Assembly: GCA_011170375.1 (NCBI GenBank)
Contig: DUEV01000007.1
Span: 23,648-87,647 of the forward strand
Length of the DNA: 64,000 nt
From: Dehalococcoidia bacterium
Lineage (GTDB): Bacteria; Chloroflexota; Dehalococcoidia; Dehalococcoidales; Fen-1064
Direction of reading: 5' to 3'
A program made the translations under genes and the position numbers. Position 1 is the stretch's first letter. Each line of letters starts with the position of its first letter. Below, piece by piece: positions 25,713 to 34,230 of the stretch. The notes below the pieces were generated by a model, which did no database searches, was not told the DNA's origin, and was given only the letters and a program-made list of their open reading frames with translations.

Positions 25713-26789
25713 TTACAGGCCGTACTTATCTCGCAGCAGCCTTGATATTTCTGAGAGGTAGCCGAACGCCTTCTCGACCAGTTGCTCTTCACCACCGGAG
25801 ATCATGGACACCCTTCCCTGCTCTCCCGGAGCGCCCACCGCCCCGATATCTTTGAGACAGCACCTCGCTGGCGCAACCAGCGCCTGCTCTGCGACCTGTT
25901 TCACTGACACAGAACTGTTTTCAGACACCACCCCCCAGTAGCCGGACAGGCGGTCGGCCAGGGTCTTTGGGGTCTCCGTAGCGAGGCTTAGAGAATCGAC
26001 CGGCACGATTCCCCAGGAGATAATACCTCCCTCAGAGACAAATTCAGAGACCGCCCGGGAGTAATCGCGGGGCATGAGCTCTATCTGATAGGCATCGAAC
26101 GAGAGGATTTCAATGCCTAGACTGAGCAGGTAAGGCAAGTTGACGTTGGCGCAGAGGTGAAGGGCTGGTGGCCCCTCCAGGCCACTGAGGAATTGCTGGT
26201 AGTCCTGCCGGGCACGGATATCATCGTAGCCAGTGAGCCCACTGAACACCCAGCCCAGACCGGGCTCGTCCAGCCAGACAAAGGCATTCGGGTTTTTCTC
26301 GCTCAGCTCGTGGTACTGGACATTGGCCTTCCTCTGCATGAAGTCATAGAGGATTGTCCTTATCTCCTCGTTATAGATAATAGGCCGATTGTCTTCATCA
26401 ACCACCTTAAAACCGAAACTCACCGGCCCGATTTGTTGTCCCCGGATAGCTGAGTAGGTGGTGAGATTTTGCTTCAGGAATCGATGGTAGACGGCTGAAT
26501 ACTCCTTTGTGAGGCGAAAGGTATTCGGCCCCGTCATCCGCTCGCTGTAGCTAGCCAGTTCTTTAGCAAACCGGCTGCTATCGAGGGTAATCTTTCCGGT
26601 CTCCATATCTACGAATATGCCAGGGAAATTTTCCGAGGCCTGGACATACATGTCTTCATATAGGCTGACATGCGGTAGCTGCGGCCAAAAAGCGATATCC
26701 AGGCCAAGGGCAAGCTCCAGTGCCCGGTCGATGTCCTTATGGGGCATGATGCCCATTGCCGTGGTCTGACATCTCGCTTCAAGTTTCAT
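25713..26789 (-). CDS. Short MetE/UROD-like methyltransferase (core-MetE type)
   Basis: This 358-residue protein matches the C-terminal barrel of cobalamin-independent methionine synthase and its UROD-like relatives. It has GQQIGPVSFG early, an HxC zinc-ligand pair in HLCANVN near residues 211-213, SFDAYQIE after it and a final ARCCLKD cysteine near 307. The N-terminal half of full MetE is absent. In Dehalococcoides, short 'core MetE' proteins take the methyl group from a corrinoid iron-sulfur protein, not from methyltetrahydrofolate. That role is possible here, but other zinc methyltransferases of this family act on different thiols. Confidence 0.75.
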   Translation of the reverse strand: MKLEARCQTTAMGIMPHKDIDRALELALGLDIAFWPQLPHVSLYEDMYVQASENFPGIFVDMETGKITLDSSRFAKELASYSERMTGPNTFRLTKEYSAVYHRFLKQNLTTYSAIRGQQIGPVSFGFKVVDEDNRPIIYNEEIRTILYDFMQRKANVQYHELSEKNPNAFVWLDEPGLGWVFSGLTGYDDIRARQDYQQFLSGLEGPPALHLCANVNLPYLLSLGIEILSFDAYQIELMPRDYSRAVSEFVSEGGIISWGIVPVDSLSLATETPKTLADRLSGYWGVVSENSSVSVKQVAEQALVAPARCCLKDIGAVGAPGEQGRVSMISGGEEQLVEKAFGYLSEISRLLRDKYGL

Positions 26790-26884
26790 GCTATGTCCTC
26801 ACTTACTTGACCCTTCCCTGCTCCCAATACTACAATGCTACCATCCGTAGAACAAGTTTGAAAAGAATGCTGGATAGCTAGACA

Positions 26885-27487
26885 ATGTCACAGCGAAAAA
26901 CAAAAGTCCTGGCACTGCTTGGCAGTCCTCGAAAGCAGGGAAACACCGACATCATGGCAGACGAGGTTCTGGAAGGTGCCAGGGCAGCAGGTGCCAATAC
27001 CTCTAAGGTCTACCTTGATGACTATCATGTCCGCCCTATCGCTGAGGTAGCCGATAATTCTCGACAAAGAGACGATCCGCGTCGCGACGATGACTTTCCG
27101 CTTTTGCTGGAACGTTTCCTGTCTGCCGATATAGTTATCTGGTCAACCCCCGTCTACTGGCAGGGTCCGTCAGCTCAGATGAAATGCTTTCTTGACCGCA
27201 TGTCGTCCTATTTTAACCATCCGGAATACGTCGAGCGATTCAGGGGAAAGGGGCACATTGTTCTGTACGCATTTGGCAGGCCTGAGCAAGAACATGGCGA
27301 CTGGATCACCAGACCAATGAAACTCACGGTCGAGGTGCTGCACGGGATATATCTTGGAGATATCTGTGCCTCAGTCTATCAAAAGGGTAAGGTCAGGCAG
27401 ATGCCGGAGATACTGGAGGCATGCCGTCAATTAGGGGCGGATGCGGTAAACGCTATACGAGAGCAGAAAGACCGCTCTCACAAATAA
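26885..27487 (+). CDS. NADPH-dependent FMN reductase / flavodoxin-fold protein
   Basis: This 200-residue protein has the FMN phosphate-binding loop GSPRKQGNTDIMAD at residues 14-27, STPVYWQGPSAQMKCFLDR in the middle and a flavodoxin fold throughout. It resembles iron-sulfur flavoproteins but lacks their compact cysteine motif (CxxCxxC after residue 45 is replaced by a Cys-free acidic segment with QRDDPRRDD). It probably transfers electrons from NAD(P)H or ferredoxin to an unknown acceptor. A strong terminator follows. Confidence 0.85.
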   Translation: MSQRKTKVLALLGSPRKQGNTDIMADEVLEGARAAGANTSKVYLDDYHVRPIAEVADNSRQRDDPRRDDDFPLLLERFLSADIVIWSTPVYWQGPSAQMKCFLDRMSSYFNHPEYVERFRGKGHIVLYAFGRPEQEHGDWITRPMKLTVEVLHGIYLGDICASVYQKGKVRQMPEILEACRQLGADAVNAIREQKDRSHK

Positions 27488-27517
27488 TCTGATATATTCT
27501 TGAGCCACATAAACAAC

Positions 27518-27556
27518 TAGCCCCGGTTCGTTAACTCAAACCGGGGGCTATTTTAG
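27518..27556 (+). terminator. Rho-independent terminator after the flavoprotein gene
   Basis: TAGCCCCGGTT pairs with AACCGGGGGCTA (27518-27528 with 27539-27550) with one bulged base, and is followed by TTTTAG. It lies about 30 bases after the stop codon. Confidence 0.85.
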
Positions 27557-27690
27557 AGAGACCAAGGAGGAATCTGGATGCTTCTGCTGAAAAGCTCTAT
27601 ATAACTATCATAATAGAATGGGGTTAGAGCAAATTATAAGAACCGTTAGAATAGGATTGTAATTTTTCTAAACGAAATGATCATTCTCTT

Positions 27691-29463
27691 TTAGCGCCCC
27701 GCCTTGGTAAGCGTGGCCCCACGTACCAGCTTGGTCTGGTGTGACGTCCATCTGTATACTGCCTTTATGTAGGAAAACCAGACAACGTTGCCCGGCACAC
27801 CACTGCCAGTACCGGCCACCACGAGATGAATATCCTTCGGTGAGATTAAAACAGCAATCTTCCCTCCCGGCTTGAGGGATTCCTCAAAGCCTGCTATCAG
27901 CTCCGGCGGAATCATGTCAGCAAAGAGCATCCCACCCTCGATACTTCCCTTTATCCTCTCCTGCAAGCCACGCACTTCATCCGGGCCTAATTCCTCGAAT
28001 GGCACGCTCGTACGTTCGTAGATGTGGTTCGCGAGACGTTCCCGGGTAAAGCCCAGATTATGCAGGTCTGCAGCCGCCTGTGGGTAAAGCGCTATGATAT
28101 GCTTTGTCCAGTGGGCCGCCGGATTGGCTGTCCCACGCCTGAACAGGGAAAATATTCTACGGTACGAACTCATCGATTTTACCATACCATCCAGTAGCTC
28201 CGGTGCACTACGGCCAATGAGGTGACTCACCGCAAAACCCCCGTAGCCCCCGACCGTTGTTACTGTCACACAACTGTCTTCTGGTTTGAAACCTCGGTCT
28301 GCATGATAGGGCTCCCAGGGGTTGAAATCTTCATTTTCAGCAAAAGTGTAATAGGTATGCGATGACGGTCGTCCCACATTGGCCATGTCGCTGATTCCCG
28401 GCCACACATAGCCACAGTTAATCAGACACAACCTCACGGTACGCCCGATGGTATTATTGGCTCTCCATCCATGTCCCAGATAGCCTATACCCGAATTCAT
28501 CTTAATTTCGTTGGCTATAGGCCCGGTCACGATTATGGCGAGGGTGAAGTTGCCAATCGAAGCCTGCGGGTGGAGGACATCAAAGTCCGGGTCGGTAAGG
28601 CCCTCCATGGCGGCAATTATCACCGGCAGGTACTCAGGTCTGGCCCCGGCCATGACAGCATTGATAGCAATCTTTTCTATCGTGGCGATACCATTGCCCG
28701 GAGCCACCTTGCCGATTACTTCGTCAGGGGAGCGACTGGTCCCCGAAAGCATCCACTTAACACGCTCCGGGGTTGGGGGCACCAGAGGTAACCCATCACC
28801 CCAGCGGTTTTCAAGGAATGACTGGTTAAACTCCTCAAAAGCAGCCTCATAGTTCTCTGCGATAATCTCAACTGGTTCTATCCATATTTTCTTTTGTGTT
28901 GGTTTCTGCTCCTCTATCGATAAGGGACGAAGCAGGGCTTCAACCAGCTCGTCACAATGGGCTTCTGCCAGAGGCTTTTTGGCTTCCCTGGGCTGACGGC
29001 CCCAGAAATAGCCCGGCATCACCACCAGGCGTAGTATGGGCATTCCATGAACGTCAGCCGCCGTATTGGCATCATCCTCAAACCCACGGGCGATAGCCAG
29101 GACCCCGGGTATGCCGAGTTCCTCTAACCTGACCGCTCCAGTCACGCTGGAACAAGTGAAAGTACCTCAGTCACCCACGCCATATAAGAAGGCATCGACT
29201 TCCTTGGCCATCCTGGCGGCCAGCGCCTCACCGAGGTCGCCCGGGCCGTTATACCGCAGGACTTTGGCAGTTGGGTATTTCTGCTTCAGCAGTCCTTCAA
29301 TGGTGTCCCAGAAATAGTCTCCGTCTTGCTTGCCGTTCCAGTATAGTCCAACCCTTTTGCCTTCTATTTCCGTAAGGCGCGGTGAGATTCCCCGGGCAGA
29401 GACGGCTTCCCTTTCACCCCGAGGATTAAGTACTTTCAATGTTGTATCAGATTTCTCTGCCAA
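27691..29463 (-). CDS. UGSC-family selenoprotein with large C-terminal domain (TGA read as Sec)
   Basis: One frame runs from 29463 to 27691 with a single internal TGA at 29169-29167. The N-terminal part ends ..FLYGVGD, the TGA follows, then GTFTCSSVTGAVRLEELGIPGV; this is the layout of the UGSC (seleno)protein family, in which a Sec or Cys after GxGD precedes another thiol and an LE..GIP segment. About 440 residues follow with RWGDGLPLVPPTPERV and many conserved-looking motifs. The whole product is 590 residues with Sec at 99. The start is TTG at 29463 (AAGGAGG upstream); GTG at 29484 has no SD. A redox role is expected; the substrate is unknown. A pseudogene is unlikely because coding continues intact and a SECIS-like stem follows the TGA. 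Confidence 0.85.
29135..29169 (-). promoter_or_regulatory. Sec codon and SECIS-like hairpin of the UGSC selenoprotein
   Basis: TGA is at 29169-29167. GTTCCAG (29153-29147) pairs with CTGGAGC (29141-29135), one pair being G-U, around loop CGTGA. The loop starts 21 nt after the TGA, within the spacing known for bacterial SECIS elements, and has G in its second position. Confidence 0.7.
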
Positions 29464-29522
29464 TCTCTCCTCCTTCTTGGTCACCAGGCAATAGCAATAT
29501 CGTCTTTAGCTTTAAAAAATGG

Positions 29523-29604
29523 TGGGGAAGGGGGGATTTGAACCCCCACGCCTTGCGGCACATGATCCTAAGTCATGCTCGTCTGCCAATTCCGACACTT
29601 CCCC
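29523..29604 (-). tRNA. tRNA-Leu (TAG anticodon)
   Basis: The minus strand gives a cloverleaf with acceptor GGGGAAG/CTTCCCC, D-arm with GGAATTGGCAGA, anticodon loop containing TAG, a long variable arm (TGCCGCAAGGCG) typical of class II leucine tRNAs, and T-arm GGGGG TTCAAAT CCCCC. CCA is encoded (29522-29520). Confidence 0.95.
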
Positions 29605-29646
29605 GCGTGAAAAAACAGACACTCAATTCTATGCCATACGCCCGTC

Positions 29647-29997
29647 TCATTCAAGTGGGATGAATACCGCCTTCCACGGTTGGTTATTGACCGAGCGGGT
29701 GATATGGCCCCGTCCGGTGGTATCTTCGATAAGCTGGATATCGCCGGGACCGAAACGGCGCTTGGTGCCGTCCCCTACCTCTACCTCCACCTCCCCTTCG
29801 AGGATAAAGATGTATTGCCTCCGGGGAGCATTATGCCAGTCGGCCACGAAGTCCCCACCTGTCTCGCGGAAGATGATGCCAACCGCCTTCTCCATCTGAG
29901 ATGTTCGCGTCGACCTGCCCCTGTCCTGGAGTGGCATTTCGAGGTCTTCGAAGTGGGCCTCCCCATCATCCCCCGAATAAAGGCGGATGTATTTCAT
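29647..29997 (-). CDS. Cupin-domain protein
   Basis: This 116-residue single-domain beta-barrel protein has the cupin motif pair in reduced form: WHNAPRRQYIFILEGEVEVEVGDG and FGPGDIQLIEDTTGRGH. The first metal-binding motif keeps one His and lacks the usual HxH, so metal binding is uncertain. SD AGGGAGG precedes the ATG. It lies 42 bases downstream of the Old Yellow Enzyme-type gene on the same strand and may be co-transcribed with it. No substrate can be assigned. Confidence 0.8.
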   Translation of the reverse strand: MKYIRLYSGDDGEAHFEDLEMPLQDRGRSTRTSQMEKAVGIIFRETGGDFVADWHNAPRRQYIFILEGEVEVEVGDGTKRRFGPGDIQLIEDTTGRGHITRSVNNQPWKAVFIPLE

Positions 29998-30039
29998 CTT
30001 GATAGTCCTCCCTGTTTTCGTATGATTATGTCGACTTCC

Positions 30040-31164
30040 CTACTCCGGTGCCGGGAGCTCCCACTCCCGCCCGACTCGCTCGTTGAACTTGCACAGGGGA
30101 GAGCCTTCCGGGATATTGCGCTCAAAGGCCGCCGAGCTGCAGTTGATGTTACACGAGTCGCAGGCGACCACCTCCCCGAACCGCCCCTCCCTTACCTTTT
30201 TCGGCCAGAAGGGGTCGGCTACCAGCTGCCGGCCGATAGCCACCATGTCCGCCTGCCCCTTCTCCAGGATTGATTCGGCCACCTCCGGCGTGTTAATCCG
30301 CCCCACCGTAATCACCGGTATACTGACGGCTTTTTTAATCGGTTCAGCAAGATATACAAAAGTGCCCATCTTGTGACGCTTCGGTGGCGTCACCGGGATA
30401 CGCCCCCAACCCCCCGTAGAGATGTCGAGGCAATCGACGCCCGCCTTTTCCAGCTCCTGTGCGTAGGTAACGCTGTCGGGGTCGATGGCGCCGTCCTTCT
30501 CCAGGGCACCGAGCCGGAAAAGTATCGGGAAGTCCGGCCCCACGAAAGCACGGACTGCCCTGACGATTTCGATGCCGAACTTCATGCGGCCTTGCAGGTC
30601 CCCCCCGTATGTATCGGTGCGCTTATTTAGTTCCGGGTTGGTAAACTGGCAGGGCAGATAGGAATGGGCACCATGAATCTCGACACAGTCGAAGTTGGCG
30701 TCGCGGACATTCCTCGCCCCCTTGGCGAAGCGGTAGATGATGGACTCTATCTCCGGGATGGTCAACTCCCGCATGTCCTCGCGTGCCGAGGGGGCTACCC
30801 GGTCACCGCTGGTGGGGTCTACCTCCTCCCCCCTCACCTGAGTGCCCCGCCCTATGGGAAAGCGGTTCGCCTGCCACAGTTGCAGGCCAATTTTGCCCCC
30901 CGCCCCGTGTACCTGGTCGGTAAGGCTGCGCAGTCTCTGGATAAACCCCACGAGCTCTTCAGCCCCACCCCACAGCTCCTCACATGCCAGGTTATCGATG
31001 GCTGTGTTGGCCCCCATCACCAGCCCGGCCCCTCCTATGGCCCGCTCGGTATAGAATGCCTGGGCACGGCGGTTGGACAGGCCCATATTCATCTGGAAGG
31101 CCGGGTAGACAATGCGGTTCGGCACCTCCATGTCGCGTATTGTAATAGGTTCGAAGAGCTTCAT
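30040..31164 (-). CDS. NADH:flavin oxidoreductase, Old Yellow Enzyme family with Fe-S cysteines
   Basis: This 374-residue protein has a TIM-barrel FMN domain typical of 2,4-dienoyl-CoA reductase-like and trimethylamine-dehydrogenase-like enzymes, with VEIHGAHSYLPCQF in the middle and TVGRINTPE later. It ends with a 4Fe-4S cysteine set CDSCNINC..C. The C-terminal FAD/NAD domain of the full-length enzymes is missing, so electrons must come from another protein. The ATG at 31164 (GAGGTG upstream) is preferred to 31176. It should reduce an activated C=C bond or a related substrate. A cupin gene follows. Confidence 0.85.
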   Translation of the reverse strand: MKLFEPITIRDMEVPNRIVYPAFQMNMGLSNRRAQAFYTERAIGGAGLVMGANTAIDNLACEELWGGAEELVGFIQRLRSLTDQVHGAGGKIGLQLWQANRFPIGRGTQVRGEEVDPTSGDRVAPSAREDMRELTIPEIESIIYRFAKGARNVRDANFDCVEIHGAHSYLPCQFTNPELNKRTDTYGGDLQGRMKFGIEIVRAVRAFVGPDFPILFRLGALEKDGAIDPDSVTYAQELEKAGVDCLDISTGGWGRIPVTPPKRHKMGTFVYLAEPIKKAVSIPVITVGRINTPEVAESILEKGQADMVAIGRQLVADPFWPKKVREGRFGEVVACDSCNINCSSAAFERNIPEGSPLCKFNERVGREWELPAPE

Positions 31165-31312
31165 GGTCCACCTCATTTACAGTATTAACAAACGCCCCAT
31201 GTTATCATAGTTCCAGACCATCCTCAATAACTACTAAGCCAGCTTGGAATTGATAATGCTGTATCCGTAATACTTGTAAATGGGTGATTGCTAGGTGGGT
31301 AGGAGACCATGC

Positions 31313-32217
31313 TTAGAAAGCAGCAGGCAAATCTTTGATTACTTGTTTTAACTCAATGACTTGTATTTCTTCAGGACAATTTTTCCAATCGTGTTCCCAG
31401 CAAACAATAAAATCCACCAGTGCAGGGTCGTGCTTATGGACTTTGAAGTGACTGCTAAGATATTCAAACTCAAAATGCTTGCGTTCATAACCCTTCTCTG
31501 TTTTCAAACGTCCTACCATATCAAAACCTGATATCGGAGAAGACTCGTAGATGATTCCTAGCTCATTCATCACTTTGGAGAACAGTAAGACGACACCCGC
31601 CTCATTTAGAGGAGCATATACCATACCCCTAAAATTAATAGGCTCTCCTACAGGTTTATCACGTTCCTGCTTTATAACAGGTGGAGTTACAATTGTTTCT
31701 GGCTCTCTAGAGTAGAGGTCTATAATAGATTGCAGTATCACTTCTGCAGATTTCTGTATGCCATTGTATATTACCTCTGTCATACTTAATTCTATGATCT
31801 TTTCCTCTATTATCTTATCAAGGTATCTCAGGATTTCATCACTACTAAGAGAAACAACTGAACCCACTATCCTCATTGCCGCGATTTGCAGTTTTTCCGA
31901 GTATTTAGAAGTTCCCTGAAATGCCTCAGACATTGGTGCTTTGAAGTCAATAATGGGGTCAAACCATTGTTGCCACTTATATTCATAATCTTCCCAGGGG
32001 ACTTCTTCTTGACTAGTAACATATTCCTCTCTTATTAGTCTCCATATTCCCATCACCCCATAATCTTTACCAGTGCGTCTAACAAGAAAAATATCTCCTT
32101 CACTGAATTGAGGGCGACGAGCGTCAACACGGATACCAAAGCGATGTCTTTTATACATTCCTCCCAATTTTCGGGGCGTATATTGATTATAAAGACATTA
32201 GGTTCATTATTAGCCAT
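31313..32217 (-). pseudogene. EVE-like / PD-(D/E)XK-like protein gene with a frameshift
   Basis: The N terminus (MANNEPNVFIINIRPENWEECIK, with a good SD GAGGAAG at 32217) is in one frame, and the remaining 280 residues (RHRFGIRVDARRPQF.. to the end) continue in the next. The junction is an A4 run on the minus strand (32152-32149); one extra A would restore ENWEECIK-RHRFGIR, as in EVE/PUA-like proteins that bind modified nucleotides. The C terminus has DFIVCWEHDW..IQVIELK, which looks like a PD-(D/E)XK nuclease core. It is either a mutated gene, a sequencing error in a homopolymer or a -1 frameshift used in translation. The role could be defence against modified DNA. Confidence 0.65.
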
Positions 32218-32331
32218 TTTCTTCCTCAACACACAGTTTAATAGCTCACAATACAATAACTACTCGCTCACAAGAGATATAGGAATTCTATTCCGTCTGC
32301 AGAGGAGTGTCAAGCGTATACGTTCATTCAT

Positions 32332-32393
32332 AGTGCCCCCCTTTACTATCTTACCCCTCTCCCCTCTTCAAATAAGGCAATAGTGTAGAGAAC
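32332..32393 (+). repeat. Divergent copy of the pyrimidine-rich intergenic repeat
   Basis: GTGCCCCCCTTTACTATC and CCCCTCTTCAAATAAGGC resemble the repeat copies at 33312, 34231 and 34933, more weakly. It lies between the frameshifted gene and the promoter at 32421. Confidence 0.35.
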
Positions 32394-32420
32394 AGGTAAA
32401 GGATTCATCTGCACATCAAC

Positions 32421-32448
32421 TTGACATTCCCTGAAATAGGACTATAAT
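32421..32448 (+). promoter_or_regulatory. Strong sigma-70-type promoter before leader RNA copy 2
   Basis: A perfect TTGACA (32421-32426) and a perfect TATAAT (32443-32448) are separated by 16 bases. Transcription would begin near 32455, about 45 bases before the structured leader RNA and 230 before the start codon. Confidence 0.75.
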
Positions 32449-32499
32449 TTACCCCGTATTAATAGACTAATATAATCTATTATTACCCGGCACCAGTAA

Positions 32500-32596
32500 A
32501 AAGGGGGCAGTGACTCGCCACCTGTATCTGGTCACTTGGGTGGCGAAGAGCCAACAGTGAAACCGACCTGAAATATGGTCGGTTATCTTTTTGTGG
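32500..32596 (+). ncRNA. Structured leader RNA, copy 2 (riboswitch-like candidate)
   Basis: G-rich start, stem CGCCACC/GGTGGCG (32516-32522 with 32539-32545), loop with TGTATCTGGTCACTTG, conserved block GAGCCAACAGTGAAACCGAC, then hairpin AACCGACC/GGTCGGTT (32561-32568 with 32577-32584) followed by ATCTTTTTG and GGGGAGGTAAT. It matches the leader at 20555-20655 in order and in most unpaired bases, while the first stem differs with pairing kept. The loop CACTT could pair with AGTGA downstream, making a pseudoknot. After it, ATG at 32603 opens an 11-codon frame behind the SD-like GGGGAGG. Confidence 0.65.
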
Positions 32597-32685
32597 GGAG
32601 GTAATGCTTATTGAACAGAAGGAAGTAAGATGTCGTTGAATTAGCGTACACTATGAAAACCAGACTGAAGAAAAGGAGATAAATC

Positions 32686-33138
32686 ATGGAACAATCAGCA
32701 CAAGGCTTTGCATCAATGATGAAACTAATGTTCGGTGGGATAGGGGCTTTGAGTAAAGCTTTCTACGAGCAATATGGAGAAGAAGCTCTACCTATCATAG
32801 CTGAAATTGCGAAGCAGGGGGGAGCTGAGTATGGCAAGATTATGCAGCAAATGGCTCCAAACAGAACCATGCAAGACGCAGCAGAATCATTAAAGATGAT
32901 GAGCCAGATGATGGAGATGGGACTTGAGATAGTTGAAGTATCAGATAATACGATGCGCTTCAAGGTGTCAGATTGTCCACTTGGTATAAAGGGGACGAGT
33001 AGAGGGCTTTGCGAAGCTTTGATGACCAATGATAAGCAAATGATGAGCACATATTTGGGAAAAGAATTAGAGATGAAGATACCTAAATCCGTAGCCGTAG
33101 GAGATGAAATATGTGAAGTTATTTATTCTACAAAGTAA
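32686..33138 (+). CDS. Small ATC-hydrolase-like / V4R-like protein
   Basis: This 150-residue soluble protein has a helical N-terminal half rich in Met and a C-terminal domain with SDCPLG, LCEAL and IPKSVAVGDEICEVIY. The spaced cysteines and the GDxxCxxxY ending resemble the L-2-amino-thiazoline-4-carboxylate hydrolase-like family (PF14196); similarity is moderate. A strong SD (AAAAGGAG) precedes the ATG. It is the only gene behind the strong promoter and structured leader, and a weak terminator follows, so its expression is probably controlled by the leader RNA. Confidence 0.55.
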   Translation: MEQSAQGFASMMKLMFGGIGALSKAFYEQYGEEALPIIAEIAKQGGAEYGKIMQQMAPNRTMQDAAESLKMMSQMMEMGLEIVEVSDNTMRFKVSDCPLGIKGTSRGLCEALMTNDKQMMSTYLGKELEMKIPKSVAVGDEICEVIYSTK

Positions 33139-33243
33139 GGGAAAGAGCTTCTATCACTACCGATGATAATGTCCTTTCAATACAGCGTAGTTATATTGCT
33201 CTACGTTAAAATTAATAATTGACCAATCACCTTTAAGATTGAA

Positions 33244-33276
33244 GTGAGTCTTTTCGGAGGCTCCCTTCTTTTTTAC
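33244..33276 (+). terminator. Weak terminator after the 32686 gene
   Basis: GAGTC (33246-33250) pairs with GGCTC (33259-33263), one pair being G-U, and is followed by CCTTCTTTTTT. It lies about 110 bases after the stop codon. Confidence 0.4.
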
Positions 33277-33311
33277 GTAGTTGTAACATCCCTCGGTTCT
33301 GGTTCGATGCG

Positions 33312-33432
33312 GTGCTCCTTTTTCCTATTTGTCCCTCCCCTCCCCCAAATAAGTCGGTAGCACAGAGCATATGTCAAAGACTCCAGCCCTTGTCCGCACT
33401 ATGAGTGTCAATAGTTACGTTTATGTATAGTA
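33312..33432 (+). repeat. Dispersed intergenic repeat, copy A
   Basis: About 120 bases that recur at 34231-34353. Shared blocks in the same order include GTGCTCC, TCCCTCCCCTCC, CAAATA, GAGCATATGTCA, GACTCCAGCCCTTGTCCGCA and GTGTCAATAGTTACGT. It lies 85 bases before the 33517 gene. The end of the repeat has promoter-like hexamers, so it may carry a promoter. The rest of the 33139-33516 gap holds only the terminator above. Confidence 0.7.
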
Positions 33433-33516
33433 CTTAAGTGTTATTTACTACCGGGTCCTACTGTAATAGCATATATATAGGCACATGCACTCGCCATATA
33501 AGCAGGTAATACAATC

Positions 33517-34212
33517 ATGAGTAAACAGGCAGTTCTGGCAATTACTATTCCCCTACTGATTACTATACTTATTTTGTGCTCCTTATCTTGCTCTCAATCT
33601 GCTGACATATCAGATGAACTGAGAGAATTGGAAGAGAGGATAGAAGACTTGGAGCAAGAGCTTGGTGTTTCATCACAGGATACAGTGTCCGACCCCAGTC
33701 CAGGAGAATCGTATGAGACTGAACTACACAACATACAGACCGCGGTTCTCGCAATGCTAGTTGATAGCGAATCGGCAAGGTTAGATGCTGATTTAACCTC
33801 TATAGAAGATATGGATTTGGTTACGGCTGACGGTGGTGCTTATGTTCTCTCCCGTTATATGGCAGGACTTAATGCTGATGGTACAGTGAAATCCGGCTGC
33901 AAATATGACTTTGCCATGGATGGAACAGTCACACAGAGATCGCCTTTTGCCCCTATTCAAAATCCCCAGGATTACGAAACAGAATTACACAATATCCAGA
34001 CAGCAGTTCTGGCTATGCTTGTTGATAGTCCAAGTGGTCAAATAACCGCAGGGTGGGGCACTCCCACCAATGACATGGACACTATAACTACCGATGATGG
34101 AACAATAGTATTAAGCGATCATATAACGGGGCTGAATCCAGACGGTACTGTCACATCCGGTTGTACTTATATCTTTACTCAAGGCGGAGCAGTTACTCAG
34201 ATAACGCCTTAG
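33517..34212 (+). CDS. Lipoprotein with two tandem copies of a 75-residue domain
   Basis: This 231-residue protein has a lipobox SLSC (Cys 25), a coiled-coil segment (about 30-52, ELRELEERIEDLEQEL) and two repeats (about 66-142 and 150-230). Each repeat opens with YETELHNIQTAVLAMLVDS and ends with GTV.SGC.Y.F...G.VTQ. The HNIQTAV..M.VD helix resembles the start of pilin-like proteins, but there is no prepilin site. The two repeats are still very alike, indicating fairly recent internal duplication. Function is unknown. A copy of the intergenic repeat flanks the gene on each side. Confidence 0.75.
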   Translation: MSKQAVLAITIPLLITILILCSLSCSQSADISDELRELEERIEDLEQELGVSSQDTVSDPSPGESYETELHNIQTAVLAMLVDSESARLDADLTSIEDMDLVTADGGAYVLSRYMAGLNADGTVKSGCKYDFAMDGTVTQRSPFAPIQNPQDYETELHNIQTAVLAMLVDSPSGQITAGWGTPTNDMDTITTDDGTIVLSDHITGLNPDGTVTSGCTYIFTQGGAVTQITP

Positions 34213-34230
34213 TTTGTTGTAGCCTGGATT

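Noticed and set aside
29680..30273. 197-residue frame opposite the cupin and reductase genes
   Set aside because: It crosses two real genes on the other strand and has no recognisable domain.
30664..31188. 174-residue frame opposite the Old Yellow Enzyme-type gene
   Set aside because: It lies fully antisense to a gene with clear family motifs and shows no motif of its own.
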